The notes: a model not told the origin generated them from the sequence alone. 64,000 nucleotides of DNA from Lentinus brumalis (GCA_001792895.1 MARA01000056.1:124001-188000); one strand, 5' to 3'. Numbered from the stretch's first letter, positions 52,001 through 62,540 are shown. Made by a program: numbers and translations.

Positions 52001-55000
52001 CCTCTCGCGCAGGCTTCGGCAGCATAAGCATTGGACATGCATTCGTGCCCGCCGCGAGCTGCCAACGTCCCGTGTCAACATAATCTGACTTCTTCGCCCT
52101 CCAGAGCGGCTTCAATGCCTCGGGACATTTAGATGGTCGCCAGGAGTAAATCTTCGTTTCATCAATCAAGGGAATTGTATGATTGATGGCACGCAAAGGT
52201 GGTAGCTCAGCGCGAGCCCCATCCTGACACAGATCTGCAGCTTCGCTGCGCAAGAGGTCGCGTAAGTTTTCAAGGTGGCCTTCTAGCATGTCGACAACAG
52301 CAGCTGAGATCACAGCGACCTCCTCTCCAATTATGGGAAGCGGCACCGCGGAACCAATAACCACACGCGCAGGATTGAGGCCGAGCGCAACTCGATGTTG
52401 GAACATGAACGGTGTTCCGAGAATGATATCATAGGTGTCCAAGTTAACAACATCAAAGGTACGTTGACACGAGATGTCCTGATACACGAACTCCGCCGTA
52501 GCCACGCAGCTGACATTAGACTTAGAGCCTTGGACCGCCATATGCAAGGGAAGAGGCTTCGCTATAACCTCCTTGGCAATCTTCAGCTGATCTACGAGAG
52601 TGGTAGACATCATGTCAGTCATCGATCCGGAGTCCATCATGGCTGATACCAAATGACCGTTGACGTACGCAGTTACAGTGACTGGCAATGGGAGGACACG
52701 GGTTGGGTCTTTCACGCGAGCACTCGTTGCTTCGATGGCTGGGAGCCAATTCGACGGCGGTTTTTCGGATGCCCTGGTACGCTGTTTGCCCTTGTTTGCC
52801 TTGCGCGAACCCACGCTGACTGCGCAGGTCATTATAGCCATACGACGTTGGCGACGACGACTCTCTCGTTCTGCCCGCTCGTCAAACTGCACAATGTCAT
52901 CAGGATCAATCATAGAACATAGGATGGCCCTCACATCGAACGTCGGTGAACGGACATCCTCGTGACTGACCTCGATAGTCGGTCCATTCAAAGGGACACT
53001 GAGACAGTAGCCGTCAGGAATGAGATCTACTCGCACGACCAGGCCGGCCGCATCAAGTGATGGAAACTCAACGCGCAAAGCTTCCGTCATCTTGGCTCGC
53101 AGCCAGAAGACAGCAGGGTGCCGGTCGTCGGGGGAGTCACGAGAAGGAAAGCCACTACCCCACTCCGGGCGCGGAGGAAGAGCAGCGTATTCAGTCCATG
53201 CTTCTTGTAGCATGTCTGATATGCCCCACTCGGGGTCGCTCAGTTGCACGCGACTAACTAGGAATTCGTCTGGAGTTTCCGCAGCGGCTAGATGATCGAT
53301 GACCCAGAATCGGTCGTCATCATAATCACCATTCTCGGTACGTATAGTGAACCGGTCTTCTGGTTCCATACCCGCGTCGAGTGCATCCGCTGGGTTATGA
53401 TAGCTGACTAAAAGTGTCAACAGATACTCGACGCAATCCGCAGGATGAGCACGCAACACCCAATCACCGGTGCGATCAGTTGCGGGCATCCCAATACGAA
53501 CACTCCCCACAAAGATCCCTTTGGCCGACTGGCGAGCACGAGCTGCCATCTGCTCGAGCTCCGCGAACGAAACTGAAGCAGCGCCGACACTAATGTGTGG
53601 AGCTCTTGCGGTCTTACGCTTCGGGCAGTTGCGACTCTCGTGGCCCGTGTCGCGGCAGTTGAAGCAACGGCCCTCCGCACGAAGCTTATCGCGCTCGTCC
53701 TTTGAGAGCGGATTGGTGCGTTCCCGTCGTTCCGATTTGCCTGCTGAGTCCCGCTGACCATCCCTTTTACGCTGCTGGGATGGAAATTCCGACGGTTTAG
53801 ACTTCTGACTCCCGTCTGGTGCCGTACGGTTCTCTCGATGTCCTTCACGCGGCTTGTAGGGCTCAGGTCCGGTAGCGCGGTTCGAAAACCGTCCCCAGGT
53901 ACGGCCTGGAACTTGTCCTTCAAACTCGCGCATCTCCTTGCGAGCTTCAGCTAATGCTGCTTCCTTACGAGATGCATACTTAGCGAGCTTCGCCAGGGAG
54001 TGCTTCTCAGGATCAAGGCCCTTCTCGACCAGTGCAACACGAAGGTGAGGAAGCAACCCTTTCCAGAATATCTGGACAATTTGAAAGTCGCTGACATCTG
54101 GAAATCTAGCTGCAAGGTGCAGAATATCGCGCACATAATCGCGAACCTTGCGTTTGTCTTGGGAGTTGCGCTCGAGGCGTCGCCGCAAACTCGCTTTGTA
54201 GTCCATAGGGAAGCAGTAATCAAAAAGTGCTTCATACAGCTTCGGGATCGTCCAGCCCCTTGGGCTCGTAGCTACATGCTTCATAAAGAACTTGCCAGCG
54301 TCGCCGCGCAAGAATTGCACGACAATCTTCAAAGCAAGGTCATCGTCGAGACCATTGAGTTCTCGCCATGTATCAATCTCGTATGTCCATTGATTGAATA
54401 GGTCTATGTCGGCAGACCCGTCGTAAGTGAAGGGTGGCTTAATCTTGACGCCAGCCAAAGCCTTACGCAGGCGCTTCACCTTCTTCTGCCTACTACGATG
54501 ACGACGCTCCGCCGCTGTCTTCCCCTGACGACGACGTCCACTCTTCTTGTCATATCCAGGTTCTGATGACAAGTCTGATTCGCCTGAGTCAGATTCTGTG
54601 TCCGATGAAGAGGTGGTATCGGACGAAGACGAATCGGAGTCGGAACTATCCGTAGGTGGTCCCGTTGGAGGGCCACCCTGATTTGTACTCGTCGTGGTAC
54701 TGAACCAGCCACCACCCGGAACCTGGGAGGTGTCGCGGCGGAACTGGTCAGGTTGTAATCTTTCAGAGGTGCGTGGTAGACTTGGGCTATTCGGCGGCAC
54801 TGACTGTCGGGCTGCTGATGTACCCTGCCGGGGTCCAGACCCAAAAGATCTACCAAATACACTATGCTGAGCATATCTAGGTACGTTCTTCTGTTTCTGG
54901 TTTGCAGAGAATCGCCCATGGTGGCCAGATGGCTCTTCCGGTTCTGACGGCACTTCTACCACAACCGCCATGGCTTCCATAGCGTCAAGCCGTTTGGATC

Positions 55001-55799
55001 TTGTGGTTATATCCAGACGTGCTTCACGGATGGACTCCTCCAGCGCAAGCTGTACTTCGCGTTCATCATCACTCGAGTCAAGCTCCCGCCACACATCATC
55101 CTCAAACGATGTATCCAGACCTTCGATGTCCGGTAGGGTAGGAGATGGATTCGGAGTCGCAGGTACTAGCCACGCTACCGGAATCGGACCAAGAGGATCG
55201 ATCTCGGGGTCCTCGCAAAGGCTAAACCAGTCGGGAAGAAGCCTAGGAGAAACAGGGACATCTACAGGATTCAGACGCGGGCTAGGTAAGCCTGGTCCCA
55301 ACACGGTTGTCCATCCTCCCTGCTCCGGCAAGCCGCCATTTCGGCGCTCGTCCACGAAGCTCAACGCAAGGTCCAATGCGTCGTCCTCGTCCCTTGACTC
55401 AGGCTGCGAATCATCGCGCCACTCGAGCCAATTGTTCGGTGCGGCGTTGTCTCCGTCGCGCACCTCGGCATCATGACTTGGCTCAGCCACGCCCTCCACT
55501 CTGGAGACAGACATGTCCCCTCGTAGATTCCGAGCCCGCCTCCGAGTCACGCGCCCTCCAGCCGCAGACGCTGCCAGCGCCGCAAGGTTGTCTACACCCC
55601 ATCGAGCCGCCAACTCAAGGTCAGCAGCCGACTGCAGCGCAGTTCCCGAACGGCCCCTGGTCGTCACTGGAGTATCACGATATAGGTCTACAGGGCTGGT
55701 AGACTCACCAATACTGCCCGTAGTTTGGAACCCACGCGAGACGGCCACCTCCTGAGAGGTCCGAACTGCGCGTGCCATGTTCTTCGTTGTAGTCGACAT
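48957..55799 (-). CDS. Ty3/gypsy Gag-Pol polyprotein
   Basis: 2280 residues without a stop from the ATG at 55799, 99 bp after the 5' LTR. Residues 1 to about 440 are Ser/Asp/Glu-rich. Gag capsid-like domain about 450-615 (KPPFTYDGSADIDLFNQW). CCHC knuckle near 708-720 (CFNCRDTGHESRNC). Aspartic protease near 1056 (MMDSGSMTDMM). Reverse transcriptase about 1250-1430 with YLDD near 1373. RNase H about 1520-1640. Integrase HHCC about 1885-1925, then catalytic Asp (IGIDFVGPL, near 1955), Asp (ISDRDSLF, near 2022) and Glu (ATERANR, near 2052). All catalytic residues are present. The last 40 residues are out of frame with the expected integrase C-terminus. The true reading continues in the minus-one frame from about 49053. 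Confidence 0.93.
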   Translation of the reverse strand: MSTTTKNMARAVRTSQEVAVSRGFQTTGSIGESTSPVDLYRDTPVTTRGRSGTALQSAADLELAARWGVDNLAALAASAAGGRVTRRRARNLRGDMSVSRVEGVAEPSHDAEVRDGDNAAPNNWLEWRDDSQPESRDEDDALDLALSFVDERRNGGLPEQGGWTTVLGPGLPSPRLNPVDVPVSPRLLPDWFSLCEDPEIDPLGPIPVAWLVPATPNPSPTLPDIEGLDTSFEDDVWRELDSSDDEREVQLALEESIREARLDITTRSKRLDAMEAMAVVVEVPSEPEEPSGHHGRFSANQKQKNVPRYAQHSVFGRSFGSGPRQGTSAARQSVPPNSPSLPRTSERLQPDQFRRDTSQVPGGGWFSTTTSTNQGGPPTGPPTDSSDSDSSSSDTTSSSDTESDSGESDLSSEPGYDKKSGRRRQGKTAAERRHRSRQKKVKRLRKALAGVKIKPPFTYDGSADIDLFNQWTYEIDTWRELNGLDDDLALKIVVQFLRGDAGKFFMKHVATSPRGWTIPKLYEALFDYCFPMDYKASLRRRLERNSQDKRKVRDYVRDILHLAARFPDVSDFQIVQIFWKGLLPHLRVALVEKGLDPEKHSLAKLAKYASRKEAALAEARKEMREFEGQVPGRTWGRFSNRATGPEPYKPREGHRENRTAPDGSQKSKPSEFPSQQRKRDGQRDSAGKSERRERTNPLSKDERDKLRAEGRCFNCRDTGHESRNCPKRKTARAPHISVGAASVSFAELEQMAARARQSAKGIFVGSVRIGMPATDRTGDWVLRAHPADCVEYLLTLLVSYHNPADALDAGMEPEDRFTIRTENGDYDDDRFWVIDHLAAAETPDEFLVSRVQLSDPEWGISDMLQEAWTEYAALPPRPEWGSGFPSRDSPDDRHPAVFWLRAKMTEALRVEFPSLDAAGLVVRVDLIPDGYCLSVPLNGPTIEVSHEDVRSPTFDVRAILCSMIDPDDIVQFDERAERESRRRQRRMAIMTCAVSVGSRKANKGKQRTRASEKPPSNWLPAIEATSARVKDPTRVLPLPVTVTAYVNGHLVSAMMDSGSMTDMMSTTLVDQLKIAKEVIAKPLPLHMAVQGSKSNVSCVATAEFVYQDISCQRTFDVVNLDTYDIILGTPFMFQHRVALGLNPARVVIGSAVPLPIIGEEVAVISAAVVDMLEGHLENLRDLLRSEAADLCQDGARAELPPLRAINHTIPLIDETKIYSWRPSKCPEALKPLWRAKKSDYVDTGRWQLAAGTNACPMLMLPKPAREDGILRLRTVVDKRQQNANTQKMTAPLPDMDAILRNVVSHKYRSLIDGKDAYEQIRVVPEHVPRTLFSTPDGTMVSLVLQQGDVNGPATYQAVMNYIFSSYIGVFMDVYLDDIVIYSDTIEDHVKHVRMIFDVLRKEKFFLGADKMQFFASKLKILGHIIDEHGIAMDPHKVDSVVNWKVPTNKSLLSSFLGAVGFLAPDCEGIRIPMGVLAPLTGTTRPWKWGPTQQRAFEQVKDVVHRWRNNRRVALDFSEGAAMINLVTDASLTGASGYISQGDDLAKARIVTFWSGKFQPAQQNYPVHERELLAIIESLKRFRPLLYGAQFRICTDHKALEHLMRQKQLSPRQNRWLDVLHEFNFDICYIPGSTNVLADALSRIYSDEPVGIERAGSEYVSMDDEDAASVHSDLSAQTVRAIYTAAAAVIDFAPRRSARLAQHPRDPGDYRRMAGLGAHRGPRSSALTDCTSASIQASVTASEDESDKLRSDTALTMLDHTSAATQSGISTAPISDDLSHGAATGLQRVPSDVGSTGTSGRLDSPASGVLSTVVSTASELGLSFPTCLRGRYTDDAYFRKIVADPAAFPLFQYTDGLLYKQEGDSYLLCVPDVLLGPRKARELLIRHAHSLLAHLGSRKTLDYLRGELWWPEMVSDVAAYCQTCGVCATTKTTTTRPMGLLRPLPVPRRPWQYIGIDFVGPLPGSQNRHGTFDMICVIIDHLTSMVHLVPTKQTYGAKDVAEVVFEHVYKLHGLPERIISDRDSLFTSIFWRRLHELLGTELRLSSSYHPQTDGATERANRTMTQMLRQCVSPDQTDWVQRLPAIELAMNMARSETTGFSPFFLNYGQMPRSLVWSGESDYPGVRTFALRMKQAVMAAHDAIIAARVGQTVQANRRRRPASFTEGDLVYLSTKNLALPQGRARKLVPKYLGPFSISKVIVDGATYQLDLPRELRARGIHDAFHASLLRPHIPNDDRRFPGRQFHQLPGFGRTRASGRSIASCHMWARARTPSSNSNGLLGM

Positions 55800-55898
55800 A
55801 ATGAATGAAATGAACCGGTTATGGGTTTTCTGAAGCGTACGGGTGATCAGGCCGACGCAGGGTTTAAGGAATACAGAGGAGAAAAAGAACTCAAAAAA

Positions 55899-56242
55899 TG
55901 TAAGGTGTCGAAGCGCTGTCCGCTAGACTGTCGGCAAGCTGGGCGGAAGTCGAGGGGGCGGAAAGAGCGTCGAAGGCACCGGAGCGCAGAGACACACGAT
56001 GAATGAGTAGGAAAGACTCTGTATGTCAAGAGCTGGGGTATCGAACCCTGGTACATGAGTGCTAAGTACTGTACACGACAAGACTTGTGAGACAACCGGA
56101 ACACAAAAGGTACAGTACAATAAGAGAACGAATAAGGAAACTAGAAGTCGTACGAGACTGGATACAAGACAATGAGACCTGAGAAGACGGCCTGAACCGG
56201 CCGTCGTCCGAACGCGGTAAGCTAGACGCCGCTCGCCTTACA
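55899..56242 (-). repeat. 5' LTR
   Basis: 344 bp copy of 47463-47806. It would carry the element promoter. The sequence just inside it on the minus strand starts TTTTTTGAGTTCTTTTTC, with no TGG expected for a classical tRNA 3'-end primer binding site. Confidence 0.95.
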
Positions 56243-56247
56243 GCGGC
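56243..56247. repeat. target-site duplication (right)
   Basis: GCGGC, the partner of 47458-47462. Confidence 0.9.
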
Positions 56248-57802
56248 CTCCGCCTTCCTGCTCGCCTTCGCGCGGCGTACCGCCGTCCGCCGTCCGTGGA
56301 CGCCCTCCACGTCGCTCTCCCCATCCCGGAGCCCAGCGACGTCCTGCTGCTCGTCACTGATCTGCACCATGCCGCCGCGACGTCCGCCTGTCCTGCACGC
56401 ATGGCCAGAGAACGGCGAAGCCGAATACCGGTACGTCTACTACGCTACTGTACTGCTACACCTGTAATGGTCAGTACGAGCAATATATCTTGTTCCCTTG
56501 ATGCCTGTTGAGTGAGAACACGCCGGGAGTCAGCGATTGGTCGGCGAACGGACAGGCTGACGACGTACCCGCGTTCACACGTCCTGCAGACGACCCTGAC
56601 GCTGGCGAGAACTCGGTGAGTGCCAGCGTGGTCACGACGAATTCGAAGACTCACCGAGCGTTCAGACGTCTTCTCCAGACACGGCGCGCTGCGCAACGAA
56701 GATGTGAGTTGAGCTGCAAGCGCGTCGCAGATGAAGAGACGCACCGCACACATGCACAAGTCAGAAGATACAGGGCTGGAACCTGCAGAAGGATAGCGTG
56801 AGTCGTCGTGCTTCGAAGACGCCAAGTACGATAACCTGACGTACCTCTTCGAGCAGCGAGTGCTCGTGGTCCTGCTGGAGACGTCGACGCTGTCAGCCAG
56901 GGCCCGAGTCATCGTGTCGACGACGCACCTCACTTACGACGTCCTCGCACTCGTTCGCAGTGAGCACGCGTCTTGCGGTGTGCGACGGCGGCACGGAGCA
57001 GGGCAGGCGGACGTGCAGAGCGAGGGGACACGTTGCTGACCAGCTGCCAGCTGCCAGACGAGAAGGAGCAGAGTCACGACGACGTGGGGGCGCGGAGAGA
57101 GCCTGCGAGTACTCCAAGCAAGTACGCGGTCATCGTCTTCCTCGGTTTCGGTGTGTTTGGCCGTTTGCTCACGCTCTCTGATTCGCGCAGCGTCCGCCTC
57201 GACGGCCGATGGATATCCAGGGCGGGAGTATCAATGGAAGGACGCGCGGTCCGCATGTCGTGAATCGGGCTAATTTGACGGTGAGCGCTCCGTCCGTGCA
57301 ATCTTTCTCGCTTTCTCGACTTCTGATGACGACGAGTTTGTTCTAGGTTTTATCGGCGCGGTGCTGCAGCAGGACCCTTGATGGGAATGAACTTGAATGG
57401 AGCTCGCGGACATGCCGTGCAGATGGTTCGTCGAGGACTCGAGTCTCGGACGCGGCCTTGGATGGTGGGGACGTTCCAGCGCGGTATACTCTGTTGATCG
57501 AGCGTGCGCACGAATGCTGGAACGCTGACATGAGTGCAGCGTTGCCGGGACGTTTGCGCCTGCGCATGGAAACACGTTCTTGCACGACTTCGACAAAGGT
57601 GAAACCATTTTCATTATTTCCGTTCACACCTACTGAACCATATCAACAGTGTACGTACGAGATCCGCAAACACTTCTGCGACAACTCCGCGGGTCCTCCA
57701 GTGCCGGCATGCTGCTGTGAACGACTCGCACGGCCACCCCGGAAATAGCAGGGTCGCACCGCTCAGAGTCCAGACCGCCGCCTTGGAAGGTCGAATCAAG
57801 AC

Positions 57803-59500
57803 CCGCTAGAAGCAAGCAACGTCCCGACGAGACGTCGAGCACAGAACCGTCGCGCCCTCGCGCCCTCGCATCCATTGGTCCACTGAACAACTCACACACG
57901 TCATGGCACCCCGACACGTCTGAGACGTCGTCGGGAGACGGCTCCGCCGCCTTCGTGCCCAATCAAGCAGCGTGCGCCGCTCTCCCGGTGCATCCTGCAC
58001 GGCCCCCGCACATCCACGAGTCCGTCGCCATTCCACGGCCTCCAGCCCGTCCTACACGCAAACCCGGAGAGCGGTGGTACAGGTATCATGTCTACGCTAC
58101 AGTAATCACTAGGTTTGTAATGGTCAGCGAACGCGCAATATATCTCGTTCGTCCGATCTCTGTGGGATGCGAAGGCCTCGGAACGTCAGTGATCTGCTAG
58201 CACAAGCGGAGGAACTGACGTACCCGCGCTCTCGCTCTCAGGCGTCCTGTAGACGGACCTCGACGCTGGCAAGAACTCGGTGAGTGCTATACAGGACTTC
58301 GGCTCTTCCGGAGACTCACTGACTGTTCGGACCGCCTTCTAGACGCAGCGCACTGTAGAGAGAAGATGAGAAGGCGTCGCCATTGAACACGGAAACGCAC
58401 CGCGCCGTCGAAGAGAGATGCAGCGTCCAGAAGGCTGCAGAAGCACAATAAGTCGGTGAGTGCCTCGTTCGTCGAGCACGCTATGCGGGAGACCCTGACG
58501 CACCGCTTCTGGACAGGGACGGGAGTCTGAATGAGCACGAGGAGGGCTCTGGTCCGAGTCAGCCCGTGGTCGGATCCGCCGCTCTGAAGACACACGTACC
58601 TTGCCAGCTCGTGCAACTGCGGAGTCTCCGACATCCTCGGCACTCTTCTGTTCAGCAAGCTGGCGACGGACAGCGGACACAGGCTGGAGAGCAAGGCGGT
58701 CGAGAGAGGGCTGCCGGCGAGCTGCAGGTTGGAATGGAGGTGGAGTCAAGAGGATGGCGTGCGGAGGCCCGGGAGCCGATAGTCGAGCAACGTACGTTCG
58801 CTCGTGTTCGTTTCCGGGTGTTTGGTCGCTTGCTCACGGTACCGCGTAGCTGGTTGCTGATGGAGGCTTGCGATTCGCACATGGAAGACCTCGGACGGCG
58901 CCGTGCATGTCGCAACCTCTCAAGGTGAGCGCTCCGTCTCGTATCGAGCATCGTCTTCGAATGTTCTGACTCGGACGGCCGCGGGCTCGTTCTAGGTTGC
59001 ATCGGCCGCCGGTGCTGCAGCAGGACCCTTGATGGGACGCCGCGGATGAACTCAGCCTTGCGGGCGTGCCGTGCGGACGGCGGTTCGTCGAGGACTCGAG
59101 TCTTGGACGGGACGGTGGATGGCCGGTATGTTCTAGTACGGTATGCTTTGCTGATTAAGTGTACGCACGCTGACTAGAGTGCAGCATTGTGGGGACGTCT
59201 GCGCCTGCGCATGGACGAGTTCTTGCACGACTCCGACAAGGATAGACCCGTCTGTCAAGGCAGAATCCGGCGGCGAGGTTGCGTGCGACTGTCCTTCCGG
59301 CTGAGCGGATCCGAATTTGCTGCCAGATCGAGGGAAGCCGCGAAGGTTCGTTCACGGCAGGGCGGCGGCGGTGCTCGTCTGTACGTCTGCGCCCTCCCGC
59401 TTCTCGTGGACAACTGATAGACTTGTTCTGTACAGCTGCGACATCGTGCATTGCACAGAACGTGCATTACGACAGCTCTCCGTCCTGCGAGTGCTCGTAA
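57803..59500. repeat. tandem repeat unit 2
   Basis: Diverged second copy of the unit described for 47298-57802, lying directly next to it. Order and orientation are the same. Divergence is substantial (many substitutions and indels), so the duplication is much older than the retrotransposon insertion. It carries fragments that could be exons (HESVAIPRPPARPTRKPGER before a GT donor at 58082). Confidence 0.55.
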
Positions 59501-60340
59501 GGCTGCCACTTGGAGGGAGGACGAGGGAGGGACGCGTTTCAACTGAAGTCGGGATGGACGTGTGAACGCGCGGTCGAGTGAACACGGACGATCGGTACGT
59601 TTCTCCTTCTCTTCCAGAACAATCTCTGATCCGTTCGTTCTTCGCTCCTCCAGGCTCCGAGGCTATACTGGTCAATTGCGGTTAGGACAGTGCGCAGCAC
59701 GCAAGAACCCGGCACAGGTACGTACCTCAAACGAGAATTTATCGTCCGTCCACGGCCCGTCTGTCACGGCATTCGAGGCGCACAGTGACTTGCTCGTCGC
59801 TGCTGGACGCAAGCAACGGCGGCCGTGTACCTTTGAGCTCTGCTCGAATTGCTGGCACGTCCAAGGACTGGACGGTCGAGCGAGCGAGGAGAGCTGCTGA
59901 ACGATCACTTGCAGCGGCCGAACAGCCGCGACATGATGGCTGCCGTTGCCCCTCGTGTTCTGATTCCGTCGCGTGTCGAACACATCACGAAGGAGACATC
60001 AGAAGCACGCAGGACGGCGCTCCGTCTCGATCTCGATGGCACTCGCCCATTGGGCAGCTTTTCCCGGCTGCTGGACCCTGAAGAACATAGCGGCCAATTC
60101 GGAGACGGTGGCACAAGCACGCTACGAACGTTGAGTCCCCTTGGGAACATGTTCACTGGTACGTTCTCGCATGCTTGCGTACAGAACACGTTCTGATGCT
60201 ATTTTAAACAGATATGCAGGTCATGCACGACGGCCGATGACAGCAAGACTGCGCGGCACGGACAAGAAACACGGCGGGGAGTATTACTGTACGTACATCA
60301 AGAACTAGACTACGAATGCCACCGGTCCGAAATAGAATCG
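59501..60340. other. no confident gene
   Basis: Flank of the tandem repeats. Short open frames only. Confidence 0.4.
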
Positions 60341-61360
60341 TCAAACCCAATCTGCGTCGTCGGCAGACTCGATCTCCTCCACCTCCGCCTCCTCATGCTC
60401 GTCCACGGCAAGATGCTGCTCGAGCCGGTCGTCGGAGAACACGTAGCGGCTCTGGAACCCGGAAGCGGCGCCGACGAATGTCAGCGCAGTGTGCGGCCCA
60501 CGCTTCGGGTGCTTCGGCTTGCGGTTCGTCACCGGGCGGGCTCGGGGGAGGTTGATGTCGCTCCGCTGACGGCGGGACGGCTTGGCGGCAGTGCTGCTGT
60601 CGTCGAGCGGGAGGACGAAGACGGACCTGAGGTCACTAAGAGGGTGCATAACGCGCTCGACAGGCTGAGGACGTGGAGGTGGGGGAGGGATCGCGCGGGA
60701 GAGCTCGCGGAGCTGGGCTGCTGCCCTGCGGTAGACGGCGAAGGAGCGCGGAGTGGCGGCAGGCTCGGGGCGCGCATTCGGGATGACGCTCTCGGGGTCG
60801 TAGAGAGCGCGTTCGCGCTCGTCCTCGGTGGCACGGACGAGCCTGAGCTCACCGGACTTCCAGAGCTGCTTGAGCTCTTCGAGCGGCTTGTCGCCGCCGG
60901 GTATATAGCTGAGGTTGTCGAAGGGGATGTGGGCGGGCCACCCAGCCCATGTGTAGCCGAGCTTCCACACGACGCGCTCGGAGAACGTCCGCGTCGTCCA
61001 CCACAGCGAGGCGTCTGGAACGCCGGTGAGTGTCCCTGACGCGGGGAATGGAAGGTCAGTATTGCTGCCGGCGTCCTCGAGGATATCAACGCGGTACTCA
61101 CTGAGCTCCTGGTTCCACTCGGCACGCAGCTCCTCGCGCACAACGTCGCGGTCAGATTTCTTGAGCTTGGGGCGGTTCTCAGCGGTGGGATGCTGGAGGT
61201 CGAAGTAGACGAACTGGAGGCCGGTGCGCGGCGCGATATCGAAATGAGATCTGACTGGAGGCAAGGCAGTGGGGAGAGGAGGCAGGTCTGTCGCAACTAG
61301 GATCGTGTGCATGTAGATATGTCGAGCATCGCTAGCGAGCCGTGCTGGTGGGAATGTCAT
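60341..61360 (-). CDS. unrecognised protein, 339 residues
   Basis: Single open frame from the ATG at 61360 to 60341. I do not recognise the family. The N-terminal half looks folded: LQFVYFDLQHPTAENRPKLK, a helical SDRDVVREELRAEWNQELSE, then a Trp-rich core (ASLWWTTRTFSERVVWKLGY, TWAGWPAHIPFDNLSYIP) and EELKQLWKSGELRLV. The second half is Pro/Arg-rich with a PPPPPRPQP run, and the C-terminus is acidic (EEAEVEEIESADDADWV). A methionine at MHTILVATDLPPLP is an alternative start. No signal peptide or transmembrane helix. The Trp/aromatic spacing is unlikely by chance, so I think it is a real gene. Role unknown. Confidence 0.55.
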   Translation of the reverse strand: MTFPPARLASDARHIYMHTILVATDLPPLPTALPPVRSHFDIAPRTGLQFVYFDLQHPTAENRPKLKKSDRDVVREELRAEWNQELSEYRVDILEDAGSNTDLPFPASGTLTGVPDASLWWTTRTFSERVVWKLGYTWAGWPAHIPFDNLSYIPGGDKPLEELKQLWKSGELRLVRATEDERERALYDPESVIPNARPEPAATPRSFAVYRRAAAQLRELSRAIPPPPPRPQPVERVMHPLSDLRSVFVLPLDDSSTAAKPSRRQRSDINLPRARPVTNRKPKHPKRGPHTALTFVGAASGFQSRYVFSDDRLEQHLAVDEHEEAEVEEIESADDADWV

Positions 61361-62540
61361 CGATTTCTGTGCAGTGTTTTCGCTGGGCTGGAGGGTCGAA
61401 GGCCGCGGCGGGGTCGGGCAGTCCGTTATGGTAATCCGATTTCCTTATTCAGCCAGCCGCGGCGCCGCCGAGGGTAGCTCGCATCGGCATGCGTGCATCC
61501 TGGCAGACCATTAGAGGCATATTGAGAGGCCGTGTTCCTGGCGGGTCTGTGATGCCGGGGGGCCGAATGCCATAGCAATATGGCAGGCTTCGGACGGAGC
61601 GCTGGAGAACTTCAGGGTCCACTGATCGGAGTTCCTGATCGCACATGGCTGTCTGTACTGTCCTCGCAGTCCTCGGTCAAATTACCAGCTTGAAGAGCAC
61701 AATATATGTCCTAGAGAGAGCTGGAGCAGCCATGAGATAGGCTGGGGAGACGCACTGCAGTCAGGATGGGTCGTACTGTTGGCAGCGGGCATGTGTTCCC
61801 AGCAGCTCACAGTGCCTGTCAGGGTCCACTTCCTTAAATCTTCCGCCTTCTGATCCGCTCGCAGACGTTCCAGGCTGGTTGCAGCACGCAGGAGGCCATA
61901 CTGACCTCTCAGATATGTCTGCACACAGGAAGTGCTGCATTGTGGTGCAGAACACACATAAGTAGTACTTATTTGACAGGATCCCAGTACTGCATGCCAG
62001 AGCAGCAGAGCGGAGGGGAGAGAGCCTGAGAACGGCGAGATTCCTCATCCAGATCGCTCTTCTAGCGGGAAGCCCACAGTCAGGGTCCATCTAAGTTGCG
62101 ATCAAGTCCGACTCGAAGCTCGAAGGCCTGCCACCCAAGCCTCTCCCCGCCCTCTCCTGCAGCGTCCCCGCCCCTCCGAGGCTCGAGCAGCGCAGAGGAG
62201 CAGTAGCACAGATAGACAGAGACAGCAGTAGGACAGCAGCCAGAGATGCGAGGCCGAGACAATATATTTGAATTCCTGACATGTTCCAGGAGACCCCTCC
62301 CCCTGAACTCGCGTGTCCTTGCTGTACCCATCCACTATACACACTTTGCAACCCTCTCTACACTATATCCCCTCTGGAACTGTATAACGAACTGTTTGTT
62401 TCCGTGGCAGGAACGCGCATGCGGTTAGCGCGAGATGCGAGATGCGATCTCGCCTCGAGGCTACCAACCGCGGTCCGCGGCGACGGGTCCAGACCTCCGC
62501 TGTGTACTCTACAGCCATCACGCAGCCGGACTTCGGGCGG
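61361..62540. other. no gene seen
   Basis: About 1.2 kb without supported coding sequence before the second segmental copy. Confidence 0.45.

Larger units (their letters stand above)
47463..56242 (-). mobile_element. full-length Ty3/gypsy LTR retrotransposon (chromovirus type)
   Basis: 8780 bp, oriented minus. The two 344-bp LTRs (5' LTR at 55899-56242, 3' LTR at 47463-47806) read as identical. Ends are TG...CA with a 7-bp inverted terminus (TGTAAGG/CCTTACA). A 5-bp target duplication GCGGC lies at 47458-47462 and 56243-56247. Internal order is leader (99 bp), gag, CCHC knuckle, protease, reverse transcriptase, RNase H, integrase, then chromodomain and tail in shifted frames. The gene order RT-RNaseH-IN places it in Ty3/gypsy. 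It inserted into one unit of an older tandem repeat. Identical LTRs mean recent insertion. Confidence 0.95.
47298..57802. repeat. tandem repeat unit 1, interrupted by the retrotransposon
   Basis: Unit 1 consists of 47298-47462 plus 56243-57802 (about 1.7 kb without the element). It matches unit 2 at many ordered blocks: CGCTAGAAGCA, GTCTGAGACGTCG, GTAATGGTCAG followed by a CAATATATC block, AGAACTCGGTGAGTGC, the GTGTTTGG(C/T)CG(T/C)TTGCTCACG block, GTGCTGCAGCAGGACCCTTG and TCGTCGAGGACTCGAGTCT. Many short plus-strand exons with donor sites seem possible, but I cannot assemble a protein. Confidence 0.6.
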
